From the NCBI GenBank assembly GCA_031376265.1, contig JANMDK010000132.1, positions 1 through 17,412 of the forward strand: 17,412 bases of DNA, read 5' to 3'. The notes below the pieces were generated by a model. That model was not told where the DNA came from. It did not search any database and saw only the letters and a program-made list of their open reading frames with translations. The stretch is from SZAS-79 sp031376265 (GTDB lineage Bacteria > Pseudomonadota > Gammaproteobacteria > Burkholderiales > SG8-39). Shown piece by piece: positions 1 through 5,601 of the stretch; within the stretch, counting starts at the first letter, position 1, and each line of letters opens with the position of its first letter. Both the position numbers and the translations under genes were made by a program.

Positions 1-354
1 ATCGAGCGCGCCTCCGCGCCGACGCTGTTCGAGCGGTTCGGCGTCAAGGACCAGGCGACCTACGTGTTCCGGCCGGACGGCTACGTGCTCGCCCGATGCC
101 GCGGTATCGGCGCCGCGTTCGCCAGGGATGCCATTCTCGAAGCGCTCAAAGGCGGCTCGCGCGCAGCGGCGAAAGGCGCAGGCGCCTGCGATAGCACCCT
201 CGAGCGCGACCGCCTCTACGATGCCCTCGCGGCATTGATCGATGAAACCGCCGAGAATGAGCGGGCTCGCGTGCTTGCGCCGCTCATGGCGTTGCTCGCG
301 GCCCACCCCATGGATCCCGCAGCCGTCCGCCAATCGATCGAGCGAGCCAGATGA
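1..354 (+). CDS. FAD-dependent aromatic hydroxylase, C-terminal part (5' truncated)
   Basis: The reading frame is open from base 1 and ends at TGA 352-354; the start lies outside the window. The visible 117 residues include YVFRPDGYVLARCR (about residues 21-34), typical of the C-terminal thioredoxin-like domain of class A flavoprotein monooxygenases (PheA/TfdB/MhpA type), where 'RPDG(Y/H)V' is common. Such enzymes hydroxylate aromatic rings using FAD and NAD(P)H in the cytoplasm. The last 65 or so residues form a helical, Ala-rich tail after that domain. The GTG at 64 is internal to the domain and not a real start. The stop overlaps the next gene's start as ATGA (351-354), so the two are probably co-translated. 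The FAD-binding domains cannot be checked here and the substrate is unknown. Confidence 0.72.
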   Translation: MERASAPTLFERFGVKDQATYVFRPDGYVLARCRGIGAAFARDAILEALKGGSRAAAKGAGACDSTLERDRLYDALAALIDETAENERARVLAPLMALLAAHPMDPAAVRQSIERAR

Positions 355-986
355 ACCAGGCTTCCATTGAAATCGCCCTCCTCTTCGTGGCCGTCGCGTT
401 GTTGATGGTCTATCGCTTTTCCCATGCGCGGAGGATCCGGCTCGACCCGACGACCTCGACGCGCGCCATGCACGACCGCATGCGCAGCGAATGGGTCACG
501 ACGATGAATGCGTCGATCAGCAACGGCATCCTCGCGGTGCAGACGCTGCGCAACTCGGTGATGGCGGCCAGCTTCATGGCCTCGACCTCGGCGCTTGCGC
601 TGGCCGGCTCGCTGGGATTCGCGAGCGAAGCCGACAAGCTTTCCGCGGCCTGGCATCGCGACCATGCGATCGCGATGGCGACCGCACTGTTCCCGCTCAA
701 GGTGTTCCTGCTGCTCGGCGCTTTTTTCGGCGCTTTCCTGCTGTTCTCGCTTTCGATCCGGCTCTACAACCATGCGAGCTACGCGATCGCGCTGCCGGGC
801 GCGGGCGAATCGGTGGCGCGCTACATCAATCGCGCGGGACGGCTCTATGGCGACGGCCTGCGGGTTTTCTACATGGCTTTCCCGGTGGTGGCCTGGCTTT
901 TCGATGCGACCATGATGCTGGCGGCCACGGCGGGCGTTTTGTGGATCCGCTGGTACCTCGACACCGCGGATTTACCGAGGGATTGA
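351..986 (+). CDS. DUF599 family integral membrane protein
   Basis: A 211-residue protein starting at ATG 351, overlapping the preceding stop by 4 nt. Hydrophobic segments lie at about residues 5-22, 72-90, 113-135 and 172-200, giving four likely transmembrane helices. The stretch ILAVQTLRNSVMAASFMAST (60-79), after a Trp-containing amphipathic region (R45-W48), is the signature I associate with DUF599 proteins, an uncharacterised inner-membrane family usually of 210-240 aa. The length is normal for the family and no residue looks disrupted. Function is unknown. Coupling to a flavoprotein hydroxylase may be coincidental. A tRNA promoter begins 14 bp after the stop, so this gene ends its transcription unit. 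Confidence 0.75.
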   Translation: MNQASIEIALLFVAVALLMVYRFSHARRIRLDPTTSTRAMHDRMRSEWVTTMNASISNGILAVQTLRNSVMAASFMASTSALALAGSLGFASEADKLSAAWHRDHAIAMATALFPLKVFLLLGAFFGAFLLFSLSIRLYNHASYAIALPGAGESVARYINRAGRLYGDGLRVFYMAFPVVAWLFDATMMLAATAGVLWIRWYLDTADLPRD

Positions 987-999
987 GTTGCCCGTCGCG

Positions 1000-1028
1000 T
1001 TGACCGTGCGCGGGCGCGTCGCTAAAAT
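1000..1028 (+). promoter_or_regulatory. sigma70 promoter of tRNA-Val
   Basis: TTGACC (1000-1005) and TAAAAT (1023-1028) are separated by exactly 17 bp, a near-consensus sigma70 promoter. The following GCGCGCC (1029-1035) is a GC-rich discriminator of the kind seen at stringently controlled stable-RNA promoters. The expected transcription start near 1035 is about 8 nt before the mature tRNA 5' end. Confidence 0.75.
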
Positions 1029-1042
1029 GCGCGCCTCCATCG

Positions 1043-1117
1043 GGGCGATTAACTCAGCGGTAGAGTGCCACCTTCACACGGTGGAAGTCACTGGTTCGAT
1101 CCCAGTATCGCCCACCA
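1043..1117 (+). tRNA. tRNA-Val (anticodon CAC)
   Basis: The full cloverleaf folds by eye. The acceptor stem is GGGCGAT (1043-1049) with ATCGCCC (1107-1113). The D arm is ACTC/GAGT (1052-1055, 1063-1066). The anticodon stem is CCACC/GGTGG (1068-1072, 1080-1084) with loop TTCACAC, giving anticodon CAC at 1075-1077, which reads GUG (Val). The T arm is ACTGG-TTCGATC-CCAGT (1090-1106). The discriminator is A1114 and CCA is encoded at 1115-1117. All stems are fully paired. Confidence 0.96.
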
Positions 1118-1159
1118 CCCCCATTCGCCGGATTGTAGGGACTCCTTGATTTATCGGGG

Positions 1160-1201
1160 AAATCCGCTTTGCGTTTGCGCAAATCCACTTGGCATTTGCG
1201 C
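1160..1201 (+). repeat. Tandem 21-bp direct repeat upstream of the nuclease-like gene
   Basis: Two head-to-tail 21-bp units, 1160-1180 and 1181-1201, differ at only three positions (units begin AAATCCGCTT and AAATCCACTT and both end TTTGCGC). The junction creates a perfect palindrome TTTGCGCAAA at 1174-1183. The repeat ends 13 bp before the chosen start codon at 1215, so it lies where a promoter or operator would be. I see no clear -35/-10 pair around it. Confidence 0.7.
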
Positions 1202-1214
1202 TATGCTGTCAGCA

Positions 1215-1736
1215 ATGAAAAGAACCATCGCCCTGTCGATGCTGCTGGCCGCAGCGCCGGCCGTGGCCGGCACGATCGAAGGCCGGGTGATCGAGGTCCC
1301 GGACGGCGGCTCGCTGACTGTCCTCGCCAAGGAAGGGTCGTCGATCCATCGCATCAAGCTCGCCGGCATCGATGCGCCGGGCAAGGAGCGCCCGATCGGC
1401 GGCAGTTCCCGCGAGAGCCTGCGGCGCATGGCCCGCGGCAAGACGGTCAAGATCGAGACCACCACCATCGACGCCCGGGGCATGCTCGTCGGTGTTGTGA
1501 TGATCGAGCGCAACCTCAAGGACTGCCCCCAGCAACCCTGCGCCCCGGTCTTCGACCCCGGCGTTACCCAGCTTTCATTCGGCCTGGCGAAGGTCGACAA
1601 GTCCAGCCTCGGGCACCATTCGCAGGAGACGCAACGGCTCTACACCATTGCCGAGGCGCAAGCGCGGACCGAGCGGCGCGGCCTGTGGCGCGAAGGCGCG
1701 GCGCCGGTCGCGCATGAGGGGCCGCGCCCTCGCTAA
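1215..1736 (+). CDS. Secreted staphylococcal-nuclease-fold protein, probably catalytically inactive
   Basis: A 173-residue protein from ATG 1215. That start gives a clean signal peptide MKRTIALSMLLAAAPAVA before GTIEG; ATG 1203 is in frame and adds four residues. Starts further upstream would run into the tRNA. The fold cues are RVIEVPDGGSLTVL (24-37) and HRIKLAGIDAP (45-55), matching the V-x-DGDT and RLxGIDAPE strands of the thermonuclease family (PF00565). By those motifs the usual catalytic or metal residues are changed: DGDT is DGGS (D21 to G32), the R35 equivalent is K48, the E43 equivalent is G56, and the YGR Arg (R87) is M90. D53 (D40) is kept. Cys104 and Cys109 could form a periplasmic disulfide. 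The C-terminus has the usual EAQARTERRGLWR. No strong Shine-Dalgarno is visible. Confidence 0.75.
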   Translation: MKRTIALSMLLAAAPAVAGTIEGRVIEVPDGGSLTVLAKEGSSIHRIKLAGIDAPGKERPIGGSSRESLRRMARGKTVKIETTTIDARGMLVGVVMIERNLKDCPQQPCAPVFDPGVTQLSFGLAKVDKSSLGHHSQETQRLYTIAEAQARTERRGLWREGAAPVAHEGPRPR

Positions 1737-1741
1737 GCCCG

Positions 1742-1819
1742 CTAGCCGTGGCCGGCCAGCAGGCAGGCAGCCACGAAAGCCCAGGTAAGGATGTCGGCAC
1801 CAAGGATAAGTTCAGGCAT
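1742..1819 (-). CDS. Putative LexA-controlled 25-aa hydrophobic peptide
   Basis: Minus-strand ATG at 1819-1817, TAG at 1744-1742, 25 codons. The peptide starts MPELILGADILTWAF and ends ACLLAGHG; residues 4-22 are hydrophobic enough for one short membrane helix with one Asp. A Shine-Dalgarno GGAG (1829-1826) sits 6 nt before the ATG. A promoter with TATAAA inside a LexA box lies just upstream, giving a predicted leader of about 33 nt. Size, hydrophobicity and SOS control resemble TisB-type membrane peptides of type I toxin-antitoxin systems, but I see no sequence homology to TisB and no obvious antisense RNA gene. It ends 5 bp from the convergent nuclease-like gene. The peptide is inferred from signals, not from a known family; the alternative is an SOS-regulated non-coding transcript. 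Confidence 0.45.
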   Translation of the reverse strand: MPELILGADILTWAFVAACLLAGHG

Positions 1820-1849
1820 TTCGGGCTCCGGATGGCGGTTAATTGAATG

Positions 1850-1869
1850 TACTGTTTATTTATACAGTA
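1850..1869. promoter_or_regulatory. LexA (SOS) box
   Basis: TACTGTTTATTTATACAGTA contains CTG-N10-CAG with an AT-rich centre and matches the enterobacterial and betaproteobacterial LexA consensus TACTGTATATATATACAGTA at 18 of 20 positions. It overlaps the minus-strand -10 element and lies 35 bp before the threonine ammonia-lyase start on the plus strand. Confidence 0.85.
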
Positions 1870-1887
1870 TCTGTGCCGGGTGCGCAA
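1859..1887 (-). promoter_or_regulatory. sigma70 promoter reading leftward to the 25-aa peptide
   Basis: On the minus strand, TTGCGC (1887-1882) and TATAAA (1864-1859) are 17 bp apart. The -10 is wholly inside the LexA box, the classic layout for LexA repression. The predicted start of transcription is near 1852. In the plus direction only a weaker pair is seen (TTGAAT 1843-1848, CAGTAT 1865-1870, 16-bp spacer), which could serve the threonine ammonia-lyase gene. Confidence 0.6.
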
Positions 1888-1903
1888 CTGCTAGCCTGCG
1901 GTC

Positions 1904-3106
1904 ATGCCTACCCTTCAGGAAGTCCGCGACGCCGCCGGCCGCATCGGCGGCTCGATCGTGCGCACCCCGCTGCTCCATAGCCGCACCCTCTCGGCGATGA
2001 CCGGCGCCGAGGTCTTCCTCAAGTTCGAGAACCTGCAGTTCACCGCCTCATTCAAGGAGCGTGGCGCGCTGAATAAGCTCCTGCTGCTGACGCCGGAGGA
2101 GCGCGCGCGCGGTGTCATCGCAATGAGCGCAGGAAACCACGCGCAGGGGGTGGCCTATCATGCGGCCCGGCTCGGGATCCGCGCCGTGATCGTCATGCCC
2201 AAGGGCACGCCGAACATGAAAGTGCGTGGCACGCAGGTGCTCGGCGCAGACGTGCGGCTCGAAGGCGAGACACTTGCCGATGCGGCGGCCTTCGCGCGCG
2301 ACCATGCGCAAAGTGAACAACTCACCTTCGTCCATCCGTACGACGACGAGGCGGTCGTCGCCGGGCAAGGCACCGTCGCGCTGGAGATCCTCGACGCCTG
2401 CCCGGACCTCGATTGCCTGGTGGTACCGGTCGGCGGCGGCGGCCTGATCGCCGGGATGGCGGTGGCGGCCAAGGGGCTGAATCCGAGCATCGAGATCTTC
2501 GGCGTCGAATCGAAGCGCTATTGCGCGATGTTCCAGCGGCTCGCCGGCCAGCCGGTGCGCGTCGGCGGGGACACGATCGCCGAGGGCCTCGCGGTGCGCG
2601 ACATCGGCGAGATGCCGCTCGCCGTCGTGCGCTCGCTGGTCCGGGAAATCCTGCTGGTCGACGAGGACACCATCGAGCAGGCCATCGTCGCCCTGGTCGA
2701 AATCGAAAAAACCGTGACCGAAGGCGCCGGCGCCGCGGGCCTGGCCGCATTGTTCACGCACCGCGAGCGATTCGCCGGCAAGCGCGTGGCGATTCCGCTC
2801 TGCGGCGGGAACATCGACACGCGCGTGCTCTCGGCCGTGCTGATGCGCGGCCTCGTGCGCGACGGGCGCCTCGTGCGCCTGCATGTGACGCTGCCGGACG
2901 TTGCGGGAAGCCTCGCCAAGGTGACGTCCCTCATCGGCGAGGCTGACGGCAACATCGTCGAGGTGCAGCACCAGCGCGTGTTCGGCACCGCCTCGGTCAA
3001 GTCGCCGGAGGTTGAGTTCGTGGTCGAAACGCGGGACGCAAACCACACGACCCTGCTCGTCGCGGCGCTGGAATCCGCCGGCGTGCGGGTGACACTGCTC
3101 GCCTAG
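1904..3106 (+). CDS. ilvA: Threonine ammonia-lyase (PLP-dependent, with C-terminal ACT domain)
   Basis: A 400-residue cytoplasmic enzyme that deaminates L-threonine to 2-oxobutanoate, feeding isoleucine synthesis or threonine catabolism. ASFKERGALNKL places the PLP Schiff-base lysine at K51; SAGNHAQG (75-82) is the substrate and PLP loop; VGGGGLIAG (176-184) binds the PLP phosphate. Residues about 324-400 (LVRLHVTLPDVAGSLAKV...) form one ACT domain. The length and single ACT domain fit the roughly 400-aa class rather than the 500-aa E. coli IlvA with two ACT-like domains; the gene could equally be named tdcB. The start has no obvious Shine-Dalgarno, but the N-terminus aligns with the family's usual 'TLxDVxxAxxRI'. 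A LexA box sits 35 bp upstream. Its stop codon overlaps the convergent monooxygenase gene's stop in CTAG. Confidence 0.9.
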   Translation: MPTLQEVRDAAGRIGGSIVRTPLLHSRTLSAMTGAEVFLKFENLQFTASFKERGALNKLLLLTPEERARGVIAMSAGNHAQGVAYHAARLGIRAVIVMPKGTPNMKVRGTQVLGADVRLEGETLADAAAFARDHAQSEQLTFVHPYDDEAVVAGQGTVALEILDACPDLDCLVVPVGGGGLIAGMAVAAKGLNPSIEIFGVESKRYCAMFQRLAGQPVRVGGDTIAEGLAVRDIGEMPLAVVRSLVREILLVDEDTIEQAIVALVEIEKTVTEGAGAAGLAALFTHRERFAGKRVAIPLCGGNIDTRVLSAVLMRGLVRDGRLVRLHVTLPDVAGSLAKVTSLIGEADGNIVEVQHQRVFGTASVKSPEVEFVVETRDANHTTLLVAALESAGVRVTLLA

Positions 3107-4347
3107 ACCAGCGGCGCCCGGTTGCGCAGCGCTCCGAGCTCGAAGCCGGCGATGCGCTTGTAGTTCTCGGCCAGCGCGGCCAATTCGTCGCTGCCGATCA
3201 CCTCGTCGATCCGCTCGAACGGCTTGTCGCCGGTGCGCTCGTGCACTTTGCGCAGGATCGCGTCCGGACCGGCCGAGCGGTTCGCGATCACCACTTCGTA
3301 AGCGGGCTTGAGGCGCGCCGATTCGTAGGCAGCCAGCGCGGTTTCGGCCGAGGGCTCGTGCCGCAGGCAGCCGGCCAGCACACGCGCATCGAGAATCGCC
3401 TGCCCTCCCCCGTTCGAGCCGCGCGGATACATCGGATGGGCGGCATCTCCCAGCAGCGTGACGCGGCCCTGCGTCCAGAACGGCAGCGGGTCGCGATCGA
3501 CCATCGGGTATTCGAGGATGCTGTCTGCGTTGCGAATGATCGCGGAGATGTCGAGCCAGTCATGCGCGCGATCGGCGAACACCGGGTAGAAATCCTCGAG
3601 CTTGCCGGCCAGGTTCCAGTCCTGCAGGACATTGCGCGGCGACTGGATCTCGGCGACCCAGTTGATCAGCTGCGTCCCATCGGGATAGTTCCGGATCGGG
3701 TAGACGACCATCTTGCCGGCCTCGAGCCAGCCGGCGATCACCATGCTCGCGCCCGTGAGATATGGCTTGCCGCGCGTCACGCCGCGCCACATGTTGATGC
3801 CTTGGTACGCCGGCGGCCCCTCGGCCGGGTAAAGCTGCTTGCGCACGGCCGAGTGGATGCCGTCGCAGCCGATCAGCGCATCGCCCGTTGCGCTCGCGCC
3901 GTCCGAAAAATCGACTCTGACCCCATTTATGTCCTGTGCGAAGCCGATGCACTGCTTGGCTAGCGCGATGGTTTCGTCACCCATCCGCTCGCGGACCGCC
4001 TCAACCAGCACCGCATGCAGGTCACCGCGATGGATCGAGAGCTGCGGCCAGTCGTAGCCGGCGAACCGCCCTCGCGGTTCCTTGTGGATGAAGCCGCCAA
4101 AACGGTCGTACCAGCAGAACTCCCGGGTCTCGACCGCAACCGCCGCGAGGCGCTCCTGCAGGCCGAGTTCGGTCAACTCTCGCATCGCATGCGGCAGCAG
4201 GTTGATCCCGACCCCGAGCGGCTTGAATTCCGGCGCTGCCTCGAAGACCCGGCACTCGATCCCGGACTGGTGCAGTGACAGTGCGAGCGTGAGCCCGCCG
4301 ATGCCGCCGCCGGCAATGAGGATCATGCCGGCCCGAGCGGGGATCAT
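3103..4347 (-). CDS. PhzS-like flavin-dependent monooxygenase
   Basis: A 414-residue class A flavoprotein monooxygenase (PF01494 type). ILIAGGGIGGLTLAL (9-23) is the FAD dinucleotide fold, DALIGCDGIHSAVRK (156-170) the DG motif, and VTLLGDAAHPMYPRGSNGG (296-314) the GD motif with flavin ribityl contacts. GVGINLLPHA (45-54), SIHRGDLH (104-111), MWRGVT (186-191) and EYPMVDRDPLPFW (279-291) closely follow Pseudomonas PhzS, which hydroxylates a phenazine carboxylate. The substrate here is unknown; an aromatic acid is plausible. The ATG at 4347 overlaps the GST stop as ATGA, favouring that start over Met8 (4326). Last gene of the minus-strand cluster. Its TAG shares CTAG with the convergent threonine ammonia-lyase gene. 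Confidence 0.85.
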   Translation of the reverse strand: MIPARAGMILIAGGGIGGLTLALSLHQSGIECRVFEAAPEFKPLGVGINLLPHAMRELTELGLQERLAAVAVETREFCWYDRFGGFIHKEPRGRFAGYDWPQLSIHRGDLHAVLVEAVRERMGDETIALAKQCIGFAQDINGVRVDFSDGASATGDALIGCDGIHSAVRKQLYPAEGPPAYQGINMWRGVTRGKPYLTGASMVIAGWLEAGKMVVYPIRNYPDGTQLINWVAEIQSPRNVLQDWNLAGKLEDFYPVFADRAHDWLDISAIIRNADSILEYPMVDRDPLPFWTQGRVTLLGDAAHPMYPRGSNGGGQAILDARVLAGCLRHEPSAETALAAYESARLKPAYEVVIANRSAGPDAILRKVHERTGDKPFERIDEVIGSDELAALAENYKRIAGFELGALRNRAPLV

Positions 4348-5057
4348 CCCGGCGCGAGCGCCTTCGTGAACGCAGCCCGCGCCTTGATGCGCGCGTACCA
4401 GTTCGCGACTCGCGGCCGCAGGTCGATCAGGTTCGCCTGCCCCAGCACCGCCATGCGATGCACGAAGGGCGCCATATCGATGTCTGCCAGCGAGTAGCTG
4501 GCGCCGGCCAGCCAGTCACCCTCTTTAAGCGACGCCTCCATGCGATCGAGCGTCTTCGCGAGCCTTGCCCACTGCTCGCCGAGTTCCTCGTCATTGAAGC
4601 CGCGCGTGGCCGCGGTGACCCAGCGGGCGGCATTCTCCTGGTCGGGCATGCGCGCGGCCATAGCAGCGAATTCGGCGTCGCTCCTTGTGCCGGCCAGCAC
4701 CGGGCGCAGGTTCTTCTGGTACGACGGCGCCTTGATCGCCCAGCTCGGCTCGACCGTCACGTAGAGCGTCCACGCCCGCATGCGCGCGCGTGCCGTCGGC
4801 TTCGCGGGTCGCAGGGAAATTTCCGGAAATGCGTCGTCGAGATATTCGTTGATGACCATCGACTCGTTGATGGCAACACCGTCGTGGACGAGCACCGGCA
4901 CCATGCCCGCCGGATTGAGCTCGAGGAACGCGGGCTCCAGCTGCTGCAGCGCTTTCAGGTCGAGATGATGGCCTTTCCACTCGAGCCCTTTCTCCGCCAG
5001 CGCAATGCGCACTTTGAGCGAGCAGGTCGAATTCCAGTTGTGGTAAAGCTCGATCAT
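4344..5057 (-). CDS. Glutathione S-transferase family protein
   Basis: A 237-residue cytosolic GST. The N-terminal thioredoxin-like domain carries NSTCSLKVRIAL (9-20), with Cys12 at the active-site position as in dehalogenase-type enzymes such as PcpC. NPAGMVPVLVHDG follows, with the cis-Pro loop for glutathione binding, then INESMVINEYLDDAFPE, the gamma-glutamyl-binding Glu-Ser region. The helical domain has LAGASYSLADIDMAP, the N-capping box. The INESxVINEYLDDAFPE stretch resembles LigF-type beta-etherases as much as maleylpyruvate isomerases, so the reaction (dehalogenation, ether cleavage or isomerisation) cannot be fixed. It lies 7 bp after the MaoC-like gene and overlaps the monooxygenase start by 4 nt, a tight operon. 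No clear Shine-Dalgarno, consistent with translational coupling. Confidence 0.87.
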   Translation of the reverse strand: MIELYHNWNSTCSLKVRIALAEKGLEWKGHHLDLKALQQLEPAFLELNPAGMVPVLVHDGVAINESMVINEYLDDAFPEISLRPAKPTARARMRAWTLYVTVEPSWAIKAPSYQKNLRPVLAGTRSDAEFAAMAARMPDQENAARWVTAATRGFNDEELGEQWARLAKTLDRMEASLKEGDWLAGASYSLADIDMAPFVHRMAVLGQANLIDLRPRVANWYARIKARAAFTKALAPG

Positions 5058-5064
5058 CGCGCGG

Positions 5065-5523
5065 TCAGCCGCGGCGCTTGAGCATCCGAAGCGGGTTGTA
5101 GGCCAGGACCGTGGTGCCGTTCTGGTTCACCACGATGTTCGAGGTGCGCACCAGGCCCCGGTCGCCGCGCGAGGTGAGCCGCGCCTCGGTCACCTCGGCC
5201 TCGACATGGATCGTGTCGCCGATTCGCGTCGGCGCCTTGATGTCGAGCTGCGCGCCCAGGAAGGCGAGGCCCGTGTCCTGCATCGTCGGCAGCAGCAGGC
5301 CTTCGGCAAACGAATACACCAGCGCGCCGGGCACTGCGCGGCCCTTGATCGCTCGCTCCGAGTCGTCCTCGACCGCAAAGAGCTCCTCGGTCAGCCAGGT
5401 GAGGTTGATGAACGCGGTGAGGTCGCTCTCGGCGATCGTGCGGCGATGGGTGCGGAATTTGTAGCCGAGCGGCAGGTCCTCGTAGCAGAAGCCGCGGCCG
5501 ACGACGGGAAGTGGGGTGTCCAT
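5065..5523 (-). CDS. MaoC-like hotdog-fold protein
   Basis: A 152-residue single hotdog domain. GFCYEDLPLGYKFRTHRRTIAESDLTAF near the N-terminus, the AVPGALVYSFAEGLL helix (64-78) and DIKAPTRIGDTIHVEAEVTE (94-113) are characteristic of MaoC-like enoyl-CoA hydratases. Most of these act on CoA thioesters next to acyl-CoA dehydrogenases. Where R-specific hydratases have the catalytic D-x-N-P-x-H motif, this protein reads INLTWLTEELFAVED (39-53), without the Asp or His, so ordinary hydratase chemistry is doubtful. This appears to be a MaoC subfamily feature rather than a mutation, since the rest of the fold is intact. A Shine-Dalgarno AGGA lies 7 nt before the ATG. The 78-bp gap to the acyl-CoA dehydrogenase may hold a promoter, but I see no convincing one. 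Confidence 0.78.
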   Translation of the reverse strand: MDTPLPVVGRGFCYEDLPLGYKFRTHRRTIAESDLTAFINLTWLTEELFAVEDDSERAIKGRAVPGALVYSFAEGLLLPTMQDTGLAFLGAQLDIKAPTRIGDTIHVEAEVTEARLTSRGDRGLVRTSNIVVNQNGTTVLAYNPLRMLKRRG

Positions 5524-5601
5524 GGTTTATTCCTGTTCTGTGATATGAACTGGCCGAAGATCCGCGCCAGTATTGACTCTACGGAAATGAATGTTGTGAA
5601 T

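Noticed and set aside
1065..1214. An N-terminal extension of the nuclease-like gene starting at 1065.
   Set aside because: It would overlap the tRNA and bury the signal peptide; ATG 1215 gives a normal secreted start.
2048..3046. A 332-codon minus-strand frame.
   Set aside because: It lies fully within the threonine ammonia-lyase gene and has no recognisable motif.
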